Source: Sphingomicrobium sp. (GTDB lineage: Bacteria > Pseudomonadota > Alphaproteobacteria > Sphingomonadales > Sphingomonadaceae). From it: 35,840 nt of DNA. Where the stretch lies: positions 1 to 35,840 of the forward strand of contig JANWLR010000037.1 of assembly GCA_025450755.1 (NCBI GenBank). The letters are read 5' to 3'. Below, piece after piece: positions 1 through 8,889 of the stretch. Positions within the stretch are counted from its first letter, which is position 1. Each line of letters opens with the position of its first letter. The position numbers and the translations under genes were made by a program. Below the pieces are notes generated by a model. The model ran no database searches, had not been told where the DNA came from, and was given only the letters and a program-made list of their open reading frames with translations.

Positions 1-1269
1 ACCGGCGTTCGCGAAAGCCTGGCCCAGCCTGCCTCGTGCATTCAGCCTGACCAGGGCTGGAATCATGCGGACTATATGATCCAAAACGAGGACTGCCTGA
101 CGCTCGACGTCCGGACACCGTCGCTGCACGGCAACCTTCCGGTACTCGTCTGGATTCATGGTGGCAGCAACCGCGCCGGCGGCCCCAACGACATCGTCCT
201 GTCGGATATCGGAAAGCAGGTGCTCATCGTCGGCGTGCGCTACCGGCTCGGCCTTTTCGGATTCCTGTCACACAGCAAGCTCACCGCCGAACAGGGCGCG
301 TCCGGCAATTACGGACTGATGGACCAGATCGCCGCTCTTAAGTGGGTCCATCGCAATATCGCCAAGTTCGGAGGCGATCCGACCAACGTGACGATCGCGG
401 GCGAATCGGCTGGTTCGCAGGACGTCAGCCTGCTGCTGGCGGAGCCCGAGGCGAGACCCTTGTTCGCCAAGGCGATCATGGAAAGCGGAACACCGGGATT
501 TGGCCTGGGCTTTCGCAGTCGCGCCGATGCCGAGCGAATTGGCGACCAGCTCGACAAGCTCGTTGGCAGCGGCGGCGATCTGCGCAAATTGCGCGCCGTT
601 CCGGCAGCTCAGCTACTCGCCGCCGATGCGAAGCTTCACGATCCCGCCGCGCCCGACGATTCCTTCATCTGGCTGCACATCACCATCGATGGAAAAGCGA
701 TCACCACCAATCCGCGCCAATTGCTTGCGGCAACTCCAGCAAGGCCGGTGATACTCGGGTCGAACCGGTTCGAGTTTGGTTTGGGGGGAGGAGCGCAGGA
801 GCGGGACCGGGCAATGGCGGGCGCGTTCGGTGCCCGGTTGCGACAAGCCCGCGCTTATTATCATCTCGGCCAGCCTGAACCTTCTTTGGATTTGCGCCTC
901 GGATCGCGCGATGACCAAATTGCGACCGACCTCCTGTTTCGCTGCCCAACAGCACATATGGCCTCGATTATGTCAGCCAGGGGGGCGCCGGTCTGGCAAT
1001 ATGAGTTCGATGCTTCACAAGGTGGCGGCAAGACCTCGCACGCGGCCGAAATTCCCTATGCCTTCGGTGAATCGACCTTTGCCGCCAGGCTGTCGCTGAA
1101 ACCTTACTGGATGAACTTCATCCGCACTGGGGACCCGAATGATCGTGGGCTCCCGTATTGGCCACGTTTCACGTCCGCTTCGCCGGCGCATGTGCTGTTC
1201 AGCGACGCCGGGGTCACGCCGAGGGGAGCTCTTCGCCCCGAAATCTGTTCGCTTTCGGATCGCATCTGA
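1..1269 (+). CDS. Type B carboxylesterase, 5' end outside window
   Basis: Alpha/beta-hydrolase of the carboxylesterase type B family, which cleaves carboxylic esters. The reading frame is open from base 1, and upstream of the first in-window ATG (76) it already reads family-like sequence ending in NEDCLTLDV, so the start lies left of the window. Visible motifs are the oxyanion-hole segment VWIHGG and the nucleophile elbow GESAGS with the serine codon at 406-408. The acid is probably the Glu in SNRFEFG, and the His is in SHAAEIPYAFG, the usual family position. About 420 residues are present against 500-550 for whole members, so roughly the first 100 are missing, including any signal peptide. 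The stop overlaps the next start in TGATG (1267-1271), suggesting coupled translation with the SGNH hydrolase. The substrate is unknown; an acetyl or feruloyl ester on plant polysaccharide would fit the neighbours but is inference. Confidence 0.9.
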   Translation, partial: TGVRESLAQPASCIQPDQGWNHADYMIQNEDCLTLDVRTPSLHGNLPVLVWIHGGSNRAGGPNDIVLSDIGKQVLIVGVRYRLGLFGFLSHSKLTAEQGASGNYGLMDQIAALKWVHRNIAKFGGDPTNVTIAGESAGSQDVSLLLAEPEARPLFAKAIMESGTPGFGLGFRSRADAERIGDQLDKLVGSGGDLRKLRAVPAAQLLAADAKLHDPAAPDDSFIWLHITIDGKAITTNPRQLLAATPARPVILGSNRFEFGLGGGAQERDRAMAGAFGARLRQARAYYHLGQPEPSLDLRLGSRDDQIATDLLFRCPTAHMASIMSARGAPVWQYEFDASQGGGKTSHAAEIPYAFGESTFAARLSLKPYWMNFIRTGDPNDRGLPYWPRFTSASPAHVLFSDAGVTPRGALRPEICSLSDRI

Positions 1270-2006
1270 TGATTAATCGCCGTCGCCTCATCCAGTCCGC
1301 GCTTGCTATTCCGCTGATTGCCGCCAAGCGGGCACCCCCGGGCGTGGACTGGAACCAATGGTTTCACAGCTGGTTCGCACGGGACTTTGGAATGATCGAT
1401 TATTATCGCGACGACAATGAAGCACTGCTCGCGACACACGAGCCGGTCGATATCGTCTTCCTCGGCGATTCAATCACAGAAGGCTGGCACGACAAGCGGC
1501 CTGGATTCTTCACGCGCGGCCGGATCGATCGCGGGATCGGTGGCCAGACCACGCCGCAGATGGTGCTGCGCATGTACAGCGATGTCGTAAAACTAAAGCC
1601 CAAGGCAGTGCACATCATGGCCGGCACCAATGACATTGCGGGGAATACCGGCCCGATGACCGCACAAATGACAGAGGACAATTTCCGAGCGATGGCAGAC
1701 ATCGCAACTCGCCACGGCATCGAGCTCCTGCTTGCGCCCATCCCGCCGGCGGCTCTTTTTCCATGGGCCCCGCAAGTGCAGGCTCGGCCGCGGATCGTCG
1801 AAATCAACCGCGGGCTGGAGGCGTTTGCGCGCAAGACGGGCGCGATCTGGGTCGACTATTGGCGTGTGCTCGATGATGGGAGCGGCGCGATGAGGCCCGG
1901 ACTTGCGATCGACGGCGTGCACCCGAACGAAGCCGGTTACGACGCGATGGCGACCATTATCGAGCCGATTCTGCGCTGCTTGTTCGGGCCGTCGCGAGCC
2001 GCATGA
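1269..2006 (+). CDS. SGNH/GDSL-family hydrolase, probably exported
   Basis: Serine esterase/lipase of the SGNH (GDSL) superfamily, 245 residues. All four blocks are visible: GDSIT with Ser68, Gly91 in the GIGGQ segment, GTND at 119-122, and DGVHPN near the C-terminus supplying the catalytic Asp and His. The start is ATG 1269, which overlaps the upstream stop (TGATG). A longer open frame exists, but its added residues lie inside the carboxylesterase. The N-terminus has three arginines followed by a hydrophobic stretch (NRRRLIQSALAIPL), resembling a Tat-type or other export signal. The 3' end overlaps manA in ATGA at 2003-2006, so the three genes are probably one operon. The exact ester cannot be read from sequence; families of this length include polysaccharide acetylesterases and platelet-activating-factor acetylhydrolase-like enzymes. 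Confidence 0.88.
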   Translation: MINRRRLIQSALAIPLIAAKRAPPGVDWNQWFHSWFARDFGMIDYYRDDNEALLATHEPVDIVFLGDSITEGWHDKRPGFFTRGRIDRGIGGQTTPQMVLRMYSDVVKLKPKAVHIMAGTNDIAGNTGPMTAQMTEDNFRAMADIATRHGIELLLAPIPPAALFPWAPQVQARPRIVEINRGLEAFARKTGAIWVDYWRVLDDGSGAMRPGLAIDGVHPNEAGYDAMATIIEPILRCLFGPSRAA

Positions 2007-2782
2007 AGCTAGAGCGGCGCTTCGTCGAGAAGCCCTGGGGCCGGACCGAGCTGCCGGCGATTTTCGACGCTCCCGTCGGCAAGCGCATTGGCGAAGTCTG
2101 GTTCACCGGCGCCGCCGACCTGCCGTTGCTGGCGAAGTATATTTTTACGAGCGAGCGCCTTTCGATCCAGGTTCATCCGAATGACGAGCAGGCCCGCACG
2201 CGCGGCCAGGCGCAGGGCAAGAGCGAGTGCTGGATGATCCTCGAAGCGGAGCCGGGCGCGACGCTTGGGCTCGGCCTTCAGCGCGACATGGGCAAGGACG
2301 AACTTCGCTCCGCGGCACTGGACGGCTCCATCGAGCGGCTGATGGACTGGCGGACAGTTAGCGCTGGAGACTTCATCTTCGTTCCTCCGTGTACGATCCA
2401 CGCGATCGGCGCCGGCATCTCGCTTCTCGAATTTCAGCAGAACAGCGATGTCACTTATCGCCTCTACGATTACGGCCGTCCGCGCGAGCTTCACCTCGAC
2501 GATGGTATCGCCGTCGCAAATCCTTTCCGGTGTCCCGCCGAATTCGTCCATCGCTTCGGGAACGAACAACGCACGCTCGTCGACGGGCCCCATTTCACAC
2601 TGCTCCAGTCAAGCTGCGATGCGCTGACCGACCGCCTTCGCTGGATCATTCCGCTCGATGGTGAAGCGAAGACTGGGGATGATTCTGCCGGGCCGGGCGC
2701 CTGCCTCCTCGTCCAACCGTACGAGACGGTCGAGGCGTTCGGCGGACGGATTCTGATCGGCGCTACTTACCGGCGGCCATAG
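2003..2782 (+). CDS. manA: Mannose-6-phosphate isomerase, class I
   Basis: Zinc-dependent isomerase interconverting mannose 6-phosphate and fructose 6-phosphate, 259 residues, the short single-cupin form. Likely metal ligands are Gln56 and His58 (QVHPND), Glu75 (KSECW) and His133 (TIHAIG). The EKPWG start and the QQNSDVTYRLYDYGR stretch are family hallmarks. The ATG overlaps the upstream stop as ATGA, so it is probably translationally coupled to the SGNH hydrolase. Its last 20 bases overlap the end of the convergent ROK kinase. With that kinase it would carry free mannose or fructose into glycolysis; the same activity also supplies mannose 6-phosphate for GDP-mannose and exopolysaccharide. 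Confidence 0.92.
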   Translation: MKLERRFVEKPWGRTELPAIFDAPVGKRIGEVWFTGAADLPLLAKYIFTSERLSIQVHPNDEQARTRGQAQGKSECWMILEAEPGATLGLGLQRDMGKDELRSAALDGSIERLMDWRTVSAGDFIFVPPCTIHAIGAGISLLEFQQNSDVTYRLYDYGRPRELHLDDGIAVANPFRCPAEFVHRFGNEQRTLVDGPHFTLLQSSCDALTDRLRWIIPLDGEAKTGDDSAGPGACLLVQPYETVEAFGGRILIGATYRRP

Positions 2783-3626
2783 CAAGCGCGATCGCGCCGA
2801 GCGGACCGGCATCCCCGCCGAGCGCTGGAGCGCGAATATATCCGGAGCCCGGAAGCTCGACATAGCCGTGGAGGCTCTCGACCAGCATGGGCTCGATGCC
2901 TCCGAGCAGATGCGGCTGGTTCTCGACCACACCGCCGCCGATCGCGATTGCCCGCGGCGCGGTTGCGCAGACGATCGCATGGCAGAGCTGCGCAAGCGCC
3001 CACGCGACCGATTTCCACAGCGGATCGTCGGCTCTGAGTTCCCCGACGCCGTCGCCGACACGCGCCTTGAGCGATGGTCCAGCCGCCAGGCCCTCCACGC
3101 AGTCGCCGTGGAAGGGGCACGAGCCGGCAAACGTGTCGCCGGGCAGGCGCGCGACTCGAATGTGGCCGAGCTCGCAATGCGCGAAGCCGCGCGTCGGCAT
3201 TCTGTTGACGATCAGGCCGACGCCGACGCCGGTCCCGACCGTGACATAAGCAAAGTCATCGAAACCGCGACCGCTCCCCCAACGCATTTCGGCGAGCGCG
3301 GCGCCATTCACATCGGTGTCGAAGGCAGCCGAAACTCCAGCAGCATCTTCGAGCCGGCGCTTCACCTCTGCGTCGCGCCAGCCAGGCTTGGGCGTGCTCG
3401 CAATTGTGCCTCTACCGAGATCCAATGGACCGAAGCTTCCAATGCCAAGCGCCGCGAAGCCTTGCGATCTCCAGGCGGACAGGATGTCGCCGAGCCGACC
3501 CAGCGTCTCATCGGGCGTTGTCGTTGGCACCGTCTCCCGAGCGAGAATCCGCTCTGGTCCGCTGGCCAGGATCGCGACGCATTTGGTACCCCCTAGCTCG
3601 ACGCCGGCATATGTTTCAGCGCTCAT
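2763..3626 (-). CDS. ROK-family sugar kinase (fructokinase or mannokinase type)
   Basis: ATP-dependent hexokinase of the ROK family, 287 residues. The N-terminal phosphate-binding loop is GVELGGTK, the catalytic region contains FDTDVNGAALAE, the second phosphate motif is VTVGTGVGVG, and the ROK zinc site is formed by GHIRV and the cysteines of CPFHGDC. I chose ATG 3626, which places the ATP loop at residues 8-15 as usual; upstream alternatives at 3653 (ATG) and 3680 (GTG) only add non-conserved residues. No strong ribosome-binding site precedes any of them. The gene is convergent with manA, and the two coding ends overlap by 20 bases (2763-2782). Bacterial relatives phosphorylate fructose and/or mannose; pairing with manA favours that, but glucose cannot be excluded. 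Confidence 0.88.
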   Translation of the reverse strand: MSAETYAGVELGGTKCVAILASGPERILARETVPTTTPDETLGRLGDILSAWRSQGFAALGIGSFGPLDLGRGTIASTPKPGWRDAEVKRRLEDAAGVSAAFDTDVNGAALAEMRWGSGRGFDDFAYVTVGTGVGVGLIVNRMPTRGFAHCELGHIRVARLPGDTFAGSCPFHGDCVEGLAAGPSLKARVGDGVGELRADDPLWKSVAWALAQLCHAIVCATAPRAIAIGGGVVENQPHLLGGIEPMLVESLHGYVELPGSGYIRAPALGGDAGPLGAIALAMAAGK

Positions 3627-3751
3627 CCCGCGAGGTAAACGACTGCCGGTCATAACCGCAATATCGCCGAGGTGCGCCACACCTGCGGCAGCCCGAACTT
3701 CCCGCCCAAAACGGCAGGCGTATTCTTGTGCGCGAATGCGGGAGGATGAAG

Positions 3752-4030
3752 ATGGCTTGGTGTATCGGCAGGACCGAGGCGATGAGCGACCCGGTCTCGG
3801 CGCGCCGAAAAGCGCTGACGAAATTGCGCGGGCTTGAGGAGATGGACGACCCCGAAAGCCTGGTCGTTCCGATCCTCATCGACGCGATCCTGATGGCTGA
3901 AAGCTATCGCGGCGCGAGGCACGAGGTCACCTTCCTCAACGAGCTGACGCGCAGCGTCGACGCGCTGATCCGTGAACTGAATGCGGTCGAAAAGGCGCGT
4001 GAATGGGCTGAGCCTGTCAACGGAGTGTAG
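3752..4030 (+). CDS. Hypothetical small helical protein
   Basis: Unrecognised 92-residue protein. ATG 3752 is chosen because GGAGG lies at 3741-3745 with a suitable gap; in-frame alternatives are ATG 3728, 3746 and 3782, the last giving an MSDPVSARRKAL start. The composition is soluble and mainly helical, rich in Leu, Glu and Arg, with no cysteine cluster or membrane segment in the body. It is divergent from the ROK kinase and 80 bases upstream of the large secreted protein. A long antisense reading frame covers its end but looks like a shadow. No function is proposed. Confidence 0.6.
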   Translation: MAWCIGRTEAMSDPVSARRKALTKLRGLEEMDDPESLVVPILIDAILMAESYRGARHEVTFLNELTRSVDALIRELNAVEKAREWAEPVNGV

Positions 4031-4110
4031 AACCACCGCAGTTCCGAACCTCGCTTGCTCCTGCGCCTGCTCCAGCTATTGGTAGCGCTAACGGAGTGCA
4101 GGGGGAGCGC

Positions 4111-5886
4111 ATGCGTCTGCAGCGGATCGTCGCCGTTTACTTGAGCCTGGTTTGTCTGCTCGCGGTTCCGGCCGAAGCGCAATCCTACAAGAACTTCCGG
4201 GCGGCGATCTACATCACCGTGGGGGATACCAAGCGGCTCGCCGACCCTGCGACTTTCAACCGCGATTTCCAGCGCGTCTCCTCCCAACTCAAGTTCGACA
4301 AGGTTTATATCGAAGCCTACCGAAATCATTTGTTTGCCACCGACTCCGAGCTCGACGCGGTCAAGCGCGAGTTCAAGGCGAAGGGCATCCAGACGTCGGG
4401 CGGAATCACACTCGCCGCCGGCGGCGCCGGCGGGCAGTTCGGCACCTTCGATTATGAGAATCCGGCAGACCGGGCCGAATGCGAACGAGCCGTGCGCCTG
4501 ATCGCGCGCCACTTCGACGAAGTCATCCTCGACGACTTCTTCTTTTATACCTCGAAGAGCGATGCCGACATTGCCGCCAAGGGTAATCGCAGCTGGACCG
4601 ACTACCGGGTCGACAAGATGCGCGAGGCGAGCCGCGACCTCGTCCTCGGCCCCGCGAAGCAGGAAAATCCGCGCGTTCGCGTCATCATCAAATATCCCAA
4701 CTGGTACGAGCATTTTCACGGCCTCGGCTACGACCTCGCCGACGAAGCGCACATGTTCGACGCGATCTATACCGGCACCGAGACCCGCGACCCGATCGTC
4801 ACCGACCAGCTTCTGCAGCAGTACGAGAGCTACGAGATCTACCGCTACCTCTCGAACGTCCGGCCGGGCGCGAACCTCGGCGCCTGGGTGGACACGTTCG
4901 GCACCCGCGCAATCGACCGCTACGCCGAGCAATTGTGGGACGGCCTCTTCGCTAAGGCCCCCGAGCAGATGCTGTTCAACTGGCACCCGATGGCCGAGCA
5001 GGCGCCGGCGGATGTGGGGGCAAGGCCGTGGGCGAACCAGGCGACGAGCTTCAAATGGCCGATCGCTGCCGGCAACGGATGGGCGAGCGCCGCGAATGAG
5101 GCGTTGCACGTCGTCGACGGGGTGCTCGGGCAACTCGGGAAGCCCGTGGGCATCGCCAGCTACCGGCCGCCGCACGCGACCGGCGAGGACTTCCTCCACA
5201 ATTACATCGGCAACCTCGGAGTGCCGATCGAGCTTTATCCCGAATATCCCGCGACCGCCCACACGATCCTTCTGACCGAGGGCGCGGCGAGCGACCCGGC
5301 AATCATCGGCAAGATCAAGCGCAGCCTAGAAGGCGGAGCAAATGTGATCGTGACGTCGGGCTTCCTCGAAGCAACGCAAGACCACGGCTTTAAGGACCTC
5401 GCTGAATGGCAGGCAACCAGCCACGTCATCGCCATCGACCAGTATTTCGTGGGTTTCGGCGCCGGGAACGGCACCGAGCTGAAGGAGCGCGGCAAGACAA
5501 GGCCGGTGCTGTTCCCCGAGGTGCGATTCTATACCAACGACAGCTGGGGGATCATTCGTGGCGTCGCAGCGGCGAAGGGTTTCCCGATCGTTCTCATGAA
5601 TCACTACTCGCAAGGCACGCTCTATCTTTGGACGATGCCGGAGAATTTGGGCGACCTGTACAATCTGCCCCAGGCGATGATCACTCGGCTAAAGCAGTTC
5701 CTGTTCGGCGACTCGCCCGTCACCATCGATGCGCCCGACCATGTCGCGCTCTTCACCTACGACAATGGCGCGTTCGTCATCGAGAATTTCCGCGACGATT
5801 CGGCGAGCGTCGGGATCCTGCGCAAGGGGCAGGCGGCGAAGAGCGTTTCCATTCCCCCGCACAGCTTCCGAATGTTCCGGCATTGA
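4111..5886 (+). CDS. Secreted glycoside-hydrolase-like protein, unassigned family
   Basis: A 591-residue exported protein I cannot place in a named family. ATG 4111 follows a strong GGGGGAG site at 4101-4107. A signal peptide ends near AEAQS. Three parts can be read. An N-terminal region of about 330 residues alternates strands and helices like a TIM barrel (FDKVYIEAYRNH, FDEVILDDFFFY, VIIKYPNWYEHFHG, LGAWVDTFG). A middle region around residues 350-430 resembles the flavodoxin/glutamine-amidotransferase-like domain found in some glycosidases (KPVGIASYRPPHATGEDF, PIELYPEYPATAHTILL). The tail is beta-rich (VALFTYDNGAFVIENF). Paired acids in ILDDFF are candidate catalytic residues, by analogy only. 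The order barrel, amidotransferase-like fold, beta domain recalls GH42-type architecture. It lies beside esterases, manA and a sugar kinase, which supports a carbohydrate role. Confidence 0.75.
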   Translation: MRLQRIVAVYLSLVCLLAVPAEAQSYKNFRAAIYITVGDTKRLADPATFNRDFQRVSSQLKFDKVYIEAYRNHLFATDSELDAVKREFKAKGIQTSGGITLAAGGAGGQFGTFDYENPADRAECERAVRLIARHFDEVILDDFFFYTSKSDADIAAKGNRSWTDYRVDKMREASRDLVLGPAKQENPRVRVIIKYPNWYEHFHGLGYDLADEAHMFDAIYTGTETRDPIVTDQLLQQYESYEIYRYLSNVRPGANLGAWVDTFGTRAIDRYAEQLWDGLFAKAPEQMLFNWHPMAEQAPADVGARPWANQATSFKWPIAAGNGWASAANEALHVVDGVLGQLGKPVGIASYRPPHATGEDFLHNYIGNLGVPIELYPEYPATAHTILLTEGAASDPAIIGKIKRSLEGGANVIVTSGFLEATQDHGFKDLAEWQATSHVIAIDQYFVGFGAGNGTELKERGKTRPVLFPEVRFYTNDSWGIIRGVAAAKGFPIVLMNHYSQGTLYLWTMPENLGDLYNLPQAMITRLKQFLFGDSPVTIDAPDHVALFTYDNGAFVIENFRDDSASVGILRKGQAAKSVSIPPHSFRMFRH

Positions 5887-6015
5887 GCCCTTTGGTTTGG
5901 TAAACGAATTCGAAACCGCATCCTTTTAGAAGCTGCTCAGCAAGAGTGCGTCAGAGTGGCGTCGTGGAATCGATGCGCGGACTTGGACTCCCGTGCAAGC
6001 TGAAGTGGACGATAG

Positions 6016-6291
6016 ATGAAACATGAAGCGATTCTGGCGGGCGACTGGCTCCCCAGGGACCCGCGCGTCGACGTCGATTTCGACGTGCGCGTGCACTGCG
6101 AGGCGGGAGAGGTCGGCGCCCAGATCGTCAACCTGTCGAGCGACGGCTTCCGTCTCCATACGTCGAACCCGCTCCAGGTCGGTTGGGAAGTGACTCTCGA
6201 AGCCGCGAAGGACTTCCCGGTTCGCGCATTGATCTGCTGGGCCTGCGGCAATGAGTCCGGCGGTGTCTTCGCGGAGTCGGTGGCGCTATAA
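6016..6291 (+). CDS. PilZ-domain protein
   Basis: Single-domain PilZ-type protein of 91 residues, a fold that binds cyclic di-GMP in many bacteria. The conserved NLSSDGFRL matches the N/D-x-S-x-x-G motif, preceded by an arginine-containing segment (PRDPRVDV) corresponding to the usual RxxxR region, though spaced RxxR here. That shortened spacing leaves nucleotide binding uncertain; alphaproteobacteria carry many PilZ proteins with imperfect motifs. It stands alone with 129 bases free upstream. Likely a small receptor or adaptor affecting motility, adhesion or polysaccharide output, but the partner is not encoded nearby. Confidence 0.75.
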   Translation: MKHEAILAGDWLPRDPRVDVDFDVRVHCEAGEVGAQIVNLSSDGFRLHTSNPLQVGWEVTLEAAKDFPVRALICWACGNESGGVFAESVAL

Positions 6292-6582
6292 TTTCGCTAT
6301 CAGATGGACGAGCCTCCCGGACGCGCCAAGATCACGGCCGCAACGAACAGGCTCCGGCCATGACGATCAGCTAAGAAAGCCAGCGGCGAGCTTCAATTTC
6401 GGTCGCCAAGGGGCGCCGGTAGGCACAAGGCGACAGGCCGATGATCGAACCGGTGTCCACCAGCAGCAGTGGAAGGGAGGGCCCGGCCGCCAGCCGGAGA
6501 GCCTAATCCAAATCATGCTAGCCACACCGCCGGCTCCCAGGACAAGAGCGATCAGAACGCGTGCCGCGGTTGGCATCTTTGC
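6292..6582. other. Stretch between convergent genes, no convincing full gene
   Basis: About 290 bases separate the PilZ gene from the end of the oxidoreductase fusion. A minus-strand frame of 69 codons (6576 to 6367) opens with a hydrophobic stretch but then turns into a Trp/Cys/Pro-rich tail that looks non-coding. Another minus-strand frame across roughly 6361-6490 reads an ordered segment (LPLLLVDTGS) but is bounded upstream by a stop. This could be a decayed gene end or chance. No terminator hairpin with a T-run was found. Confidence 0.4.
6367..6576 (-). CDS. Doubtful small membrane-like ORF
   Basis: A 69-codon frame starting with ATG six bases after the stop of the oxidoreductase fusion on the same strand. 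Residues 5-24 form a plausible membrane segment or signal anchor (RVLIALVLGAGGVASMIWI). After that the composition is unusual (CCWW, many Pro and Arg), which argues against a conserved protein. The ribosome-binding region is weak. It may be a short translated leaderless peptide or a chance frame; I would not annotate it without homologues. Confidence 0.22.
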   Translation of the reverse strand: MPTAARVLIALVLGAGGVASMIWIRLSGWRPGPPFHCCWWTPVRSSACRLVPTGAPWRPKLKLAAGFLS

Positions 6583-8889
6583 TCACGCCTTTAGCACTCC
6601 GGCATTGGCCTCAGCTTCGCGCTTCAGGTTGCGGGCGAGCTGGGCCATGCCGTTGAGATACTGCGGCGGAACGGCGACGTCGCGATAGTCGAGCGCAGCG
6701 GCAGCGCGCAGCGTCCAGAACGGGTCAATCAAATGCGGTCTTGCCAGCGCGACCAAATCGGCGCGGCCGGCTGCGAGGATCGAATTGGCGTGATCCGGCT
6801 CGTAGATATTGCCTACCGCCATGGTCGCCAGTTGCCCCTCGTTGCGGATTCGGTCGCTCAATGGAGTCTGGAACATTCGGCCGTAGACCGGCTGCTGACC
6901 CGCCCAGGTCTGGCCCGCCGAGACGTCGATCAGGTCCGCGCCTTCGCGGGCAAACGCCTCGCCGACCAGCACTGCGTCCTCGGGCGTGATCCCGTCCTCG
7001 CCAGCCCAATCGGTCGCCGAGATGCGGACCGAAATCGGCCTGTCACCCGGCCAGGCGGCGCGCATCGCCGCGAACACTTCGAGCGGATATTTGAGGCGAT
7101 TCTCGAGTGAGCCGCCATATTCGTCGGTGCGCCGGTTCTGCAGCGGCGTGATGAAGCCCGAGAGCAAATAGCCGTGAGCGGCGTGGAGCTCGACCATGTC
7201 GAACCCCGCTTCGAGACCCATGCGCACCGCTGCAACGAACTGGTCACGCACCGCGTCCATGTCGGCGCGGGTCATCGGCTTGGGCACCTGGTTGACCGGC
7301 GACCATTGGACGTCGCTCGCAGCCATCACCGGCCAGTTGCCGTTGGCCAGCGGCACGTCGCTGCCTTCCCAGCCAAGCCCGGTCGAACCCTTGCCGCCCG
7401 AATGACCAAGCTGCAGGCAGATCTTCGCCTTGGAGTGCGAATGGACGAAATCGACGATCCGCTTCCAGGCAGCGACATGATCGTCGTTCCACATCCCGGT
7501 GCAGCCAGGGCTGATCCGGCCTTCCGGAGAGACACAGGTCATCTCGGTGAAGACCAGCCCCGCTCCACCAAGAGCTCGCTCGCCATAATGGACGAAGTGA
7601 AAGTCGTTGGGCGTTCCGTCGACCGCCGAATACATGTCCATGGGCGAGACGACGATACGGTTTTCGACCGTCAATTCGCGCAGTTTGAACGGCGCAAACA
7701 TCGGCGGCGCGGTCTTGTTCGATTTGCCCGCGGTCGCCCGCTTCCAGAACCAGCGTTCGACGGTTTCCAGCCATTCGCGGTCGCGCAGCCGCAAATTTTC
7801 GTGGCTGATGCGCTGCGAGCGGGTGAGCAATGAGTAAGCGAACTGGAGTGGCTCGAAATGCGTGTAGCGCTCCAGTGTTTCGAACCATTCGGTCGAGTTG
7901 CGCGCGCTGTTCTGCAGCTTCAGCACCTCCAGACTCCGCTCGGCCTGATATTCGTCGAGCGCGGCTTCGAGGGAAAGGCCGGGGCGGTTCAGAACCTCGG
8001 CCAACTTGATCGCATCTTCGAGCGCGAGCTTGGTGCCGCTTCCGATCGAGAAATGCGCGGTGTGCGCCGCGTCGCCGAGCAGGATGACGCTTCCGCCCGC
8101 CCAGCGCTCGCATTTGATCCGACGGAAGTTGAGCCAGGCCGCCGAGCCGACGAGATGTGTTGCATTGGATTGAAGCGAATGGCCGTCGAGATATCTGGCG
8201 AAGAGCTTCTCGCATGCCGCGATGCTCTCTTCCTGCGTCATCCTGTCGAAGCCGAAGCTGCTCCAGGTCTCCTCCGAACATTCGACGATGAAGGTCGAGC
8301 AATCGGGTGCGAAGCGGTAGGCGTGAGCCCAGATCCAGCCGTGCTCGGTCTTCTCGAATGCAAAGGTGAAAGCATCGAAGACCTTCGACGTGCCGAGCCA
8401 GACGAACTTGTTAAAGCGAATGTCGATATCGACCCCGAATGCGTCTGCGTCCGCATCCCGGAAGCGTGAGTTGGCGCCGTCGGAGGCAATGACGAGGTCG
8501 TACTCGCGCCACTTCGGATCTGCCGTATCGCACTCGGCGTTGAAGTGAAGCTCGACGCCAAGCTCGCGCGCGCGACCCTGCAGGATCTCAAGCAGTCGCT
8601 TGCGGCCGATGCCGATGAACCCGTGACCACTCGAGCTAATCGTCTCGCCTTTGAAGTGGACGTCGATATCGTCCCAGTGTGCGAACTCGCGCGTGATGAT
8701 CTTGGCAGAGACCGGGTCGTTGCGCTTGATGTTGTCGACGGTGAGGTCGGAGAAGACGACTCCCCAGCCGAAGGTAACGCCCGGCGAATTACGCTCGAAG
8801 ACCTCGATTTCGTGCGCAGGATCGCGCAGCTTCATCGAGATGGCGAAGTAGAGGCCCGCCGGGCCGCCGCCGACACAGGCGATCTTCAT
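6583..8889 (-). CDS. FAD monooxygenase/Old Yellow Enzyme fusion (2-aminobenzoyl-CoA or salicylyl-CoA type)
   Basis: A 768-residue two-enzyme fusion. Residues 1 to about 385 are a class A flavin monooxygenase: the FAD-binding GGGPAGLY at 7-14 and the second FAD motif [14 protein letters not shown] at 272-285. Residues 397-768 are an Old Yellow Enzyme reductase starting MFAPFKL, with HAAHGYL at 569-575 and [13 protein letters not shown]. This order matches Azoarcus 2-aminobenzoyl-CoA monooxygenase/reductase and proteins named bifunctional salicylyl-CoA 5-hydroxylase/oxidoreductase, which dearomatise CoA-activated aromatic acids. ATG 8889 puts the FAD loop at the N-terminus; the extra 38 codons upstream look non-coding. 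No aryl-CoA ligase or beta-oxidation gene is nearby, so the substrate and pathway remain open. Confidence 0.9.
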   Translation of the reverse strand: MKIACVGGGPAGLYFAISMKLRDPAHEIEVFERNSPGVTFGWGVVFSDLTVDNIKRNDPVSAKIITREFAHWDDIDVHFKGETISSSGHGFIGIGRKRLLEILQGRARELGVELHFNAECDTADPKWREYDLVIASDGANSRFRDADADAFGVDIDIRFNKFVWLGTSKVFDAFTFAFEKTEHGWIWAHAYRFAPDCSTFIVECSEETWSSFGFDRMTQEESIAACEKLFARYLDGHSLQSNATHLVGSAAWLNFRRIKCERWAGGSVILLGDAAHTAHFSIGSGTKLALEDAIKLAEVLNRPGLSLEAALDEYQAERSLEVLKLQNSARNSTEWFETLERYTHFEPLQFAYSLLTRSQRISHENLRLRDREWLETVERWFWKRATAGKSNKTAPPMFAPFKLRELTVENRIVVSPMDMYSAVDGTPNDFHFVHYGERALGGAGLVFTEMTCVSPEGRISPGCTGMWNDDHVAAWKRIVDFVHSHSKAKICLQLGHSGGKGSTGLGWEGSDVPLANGNWPVMAASDVQWSPVNQVPKPMTRADMDAVRDQFVAAVRMGLEAGFDMVELHAAHGYLLSGFITPLQNRRTDEYGGSLENRLKYPLEVFAAMRAAWPGDRPISVRISATDWAGEDGITPEDAVLVGEAFAREGADLIDVSAGQTWAGQQPVYGRMFQTPLSDRIRNEGQLATMAVGNIYEPDHANSILAAGRADLVALARPHLIDPFWTLRAAAALDYRDVAVPPQYLNGMAQLARNLKREAEANAGVLKA

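Noticed and set aside
3904-5262. Minus-strand 452-codon frame antisense to the secreted glycosidase-like gene
   Set aside because: The plus strand has a strong ribosome-binding site and signal peptide; the antisense product is Val/Gly/Arg-rich and featureless.
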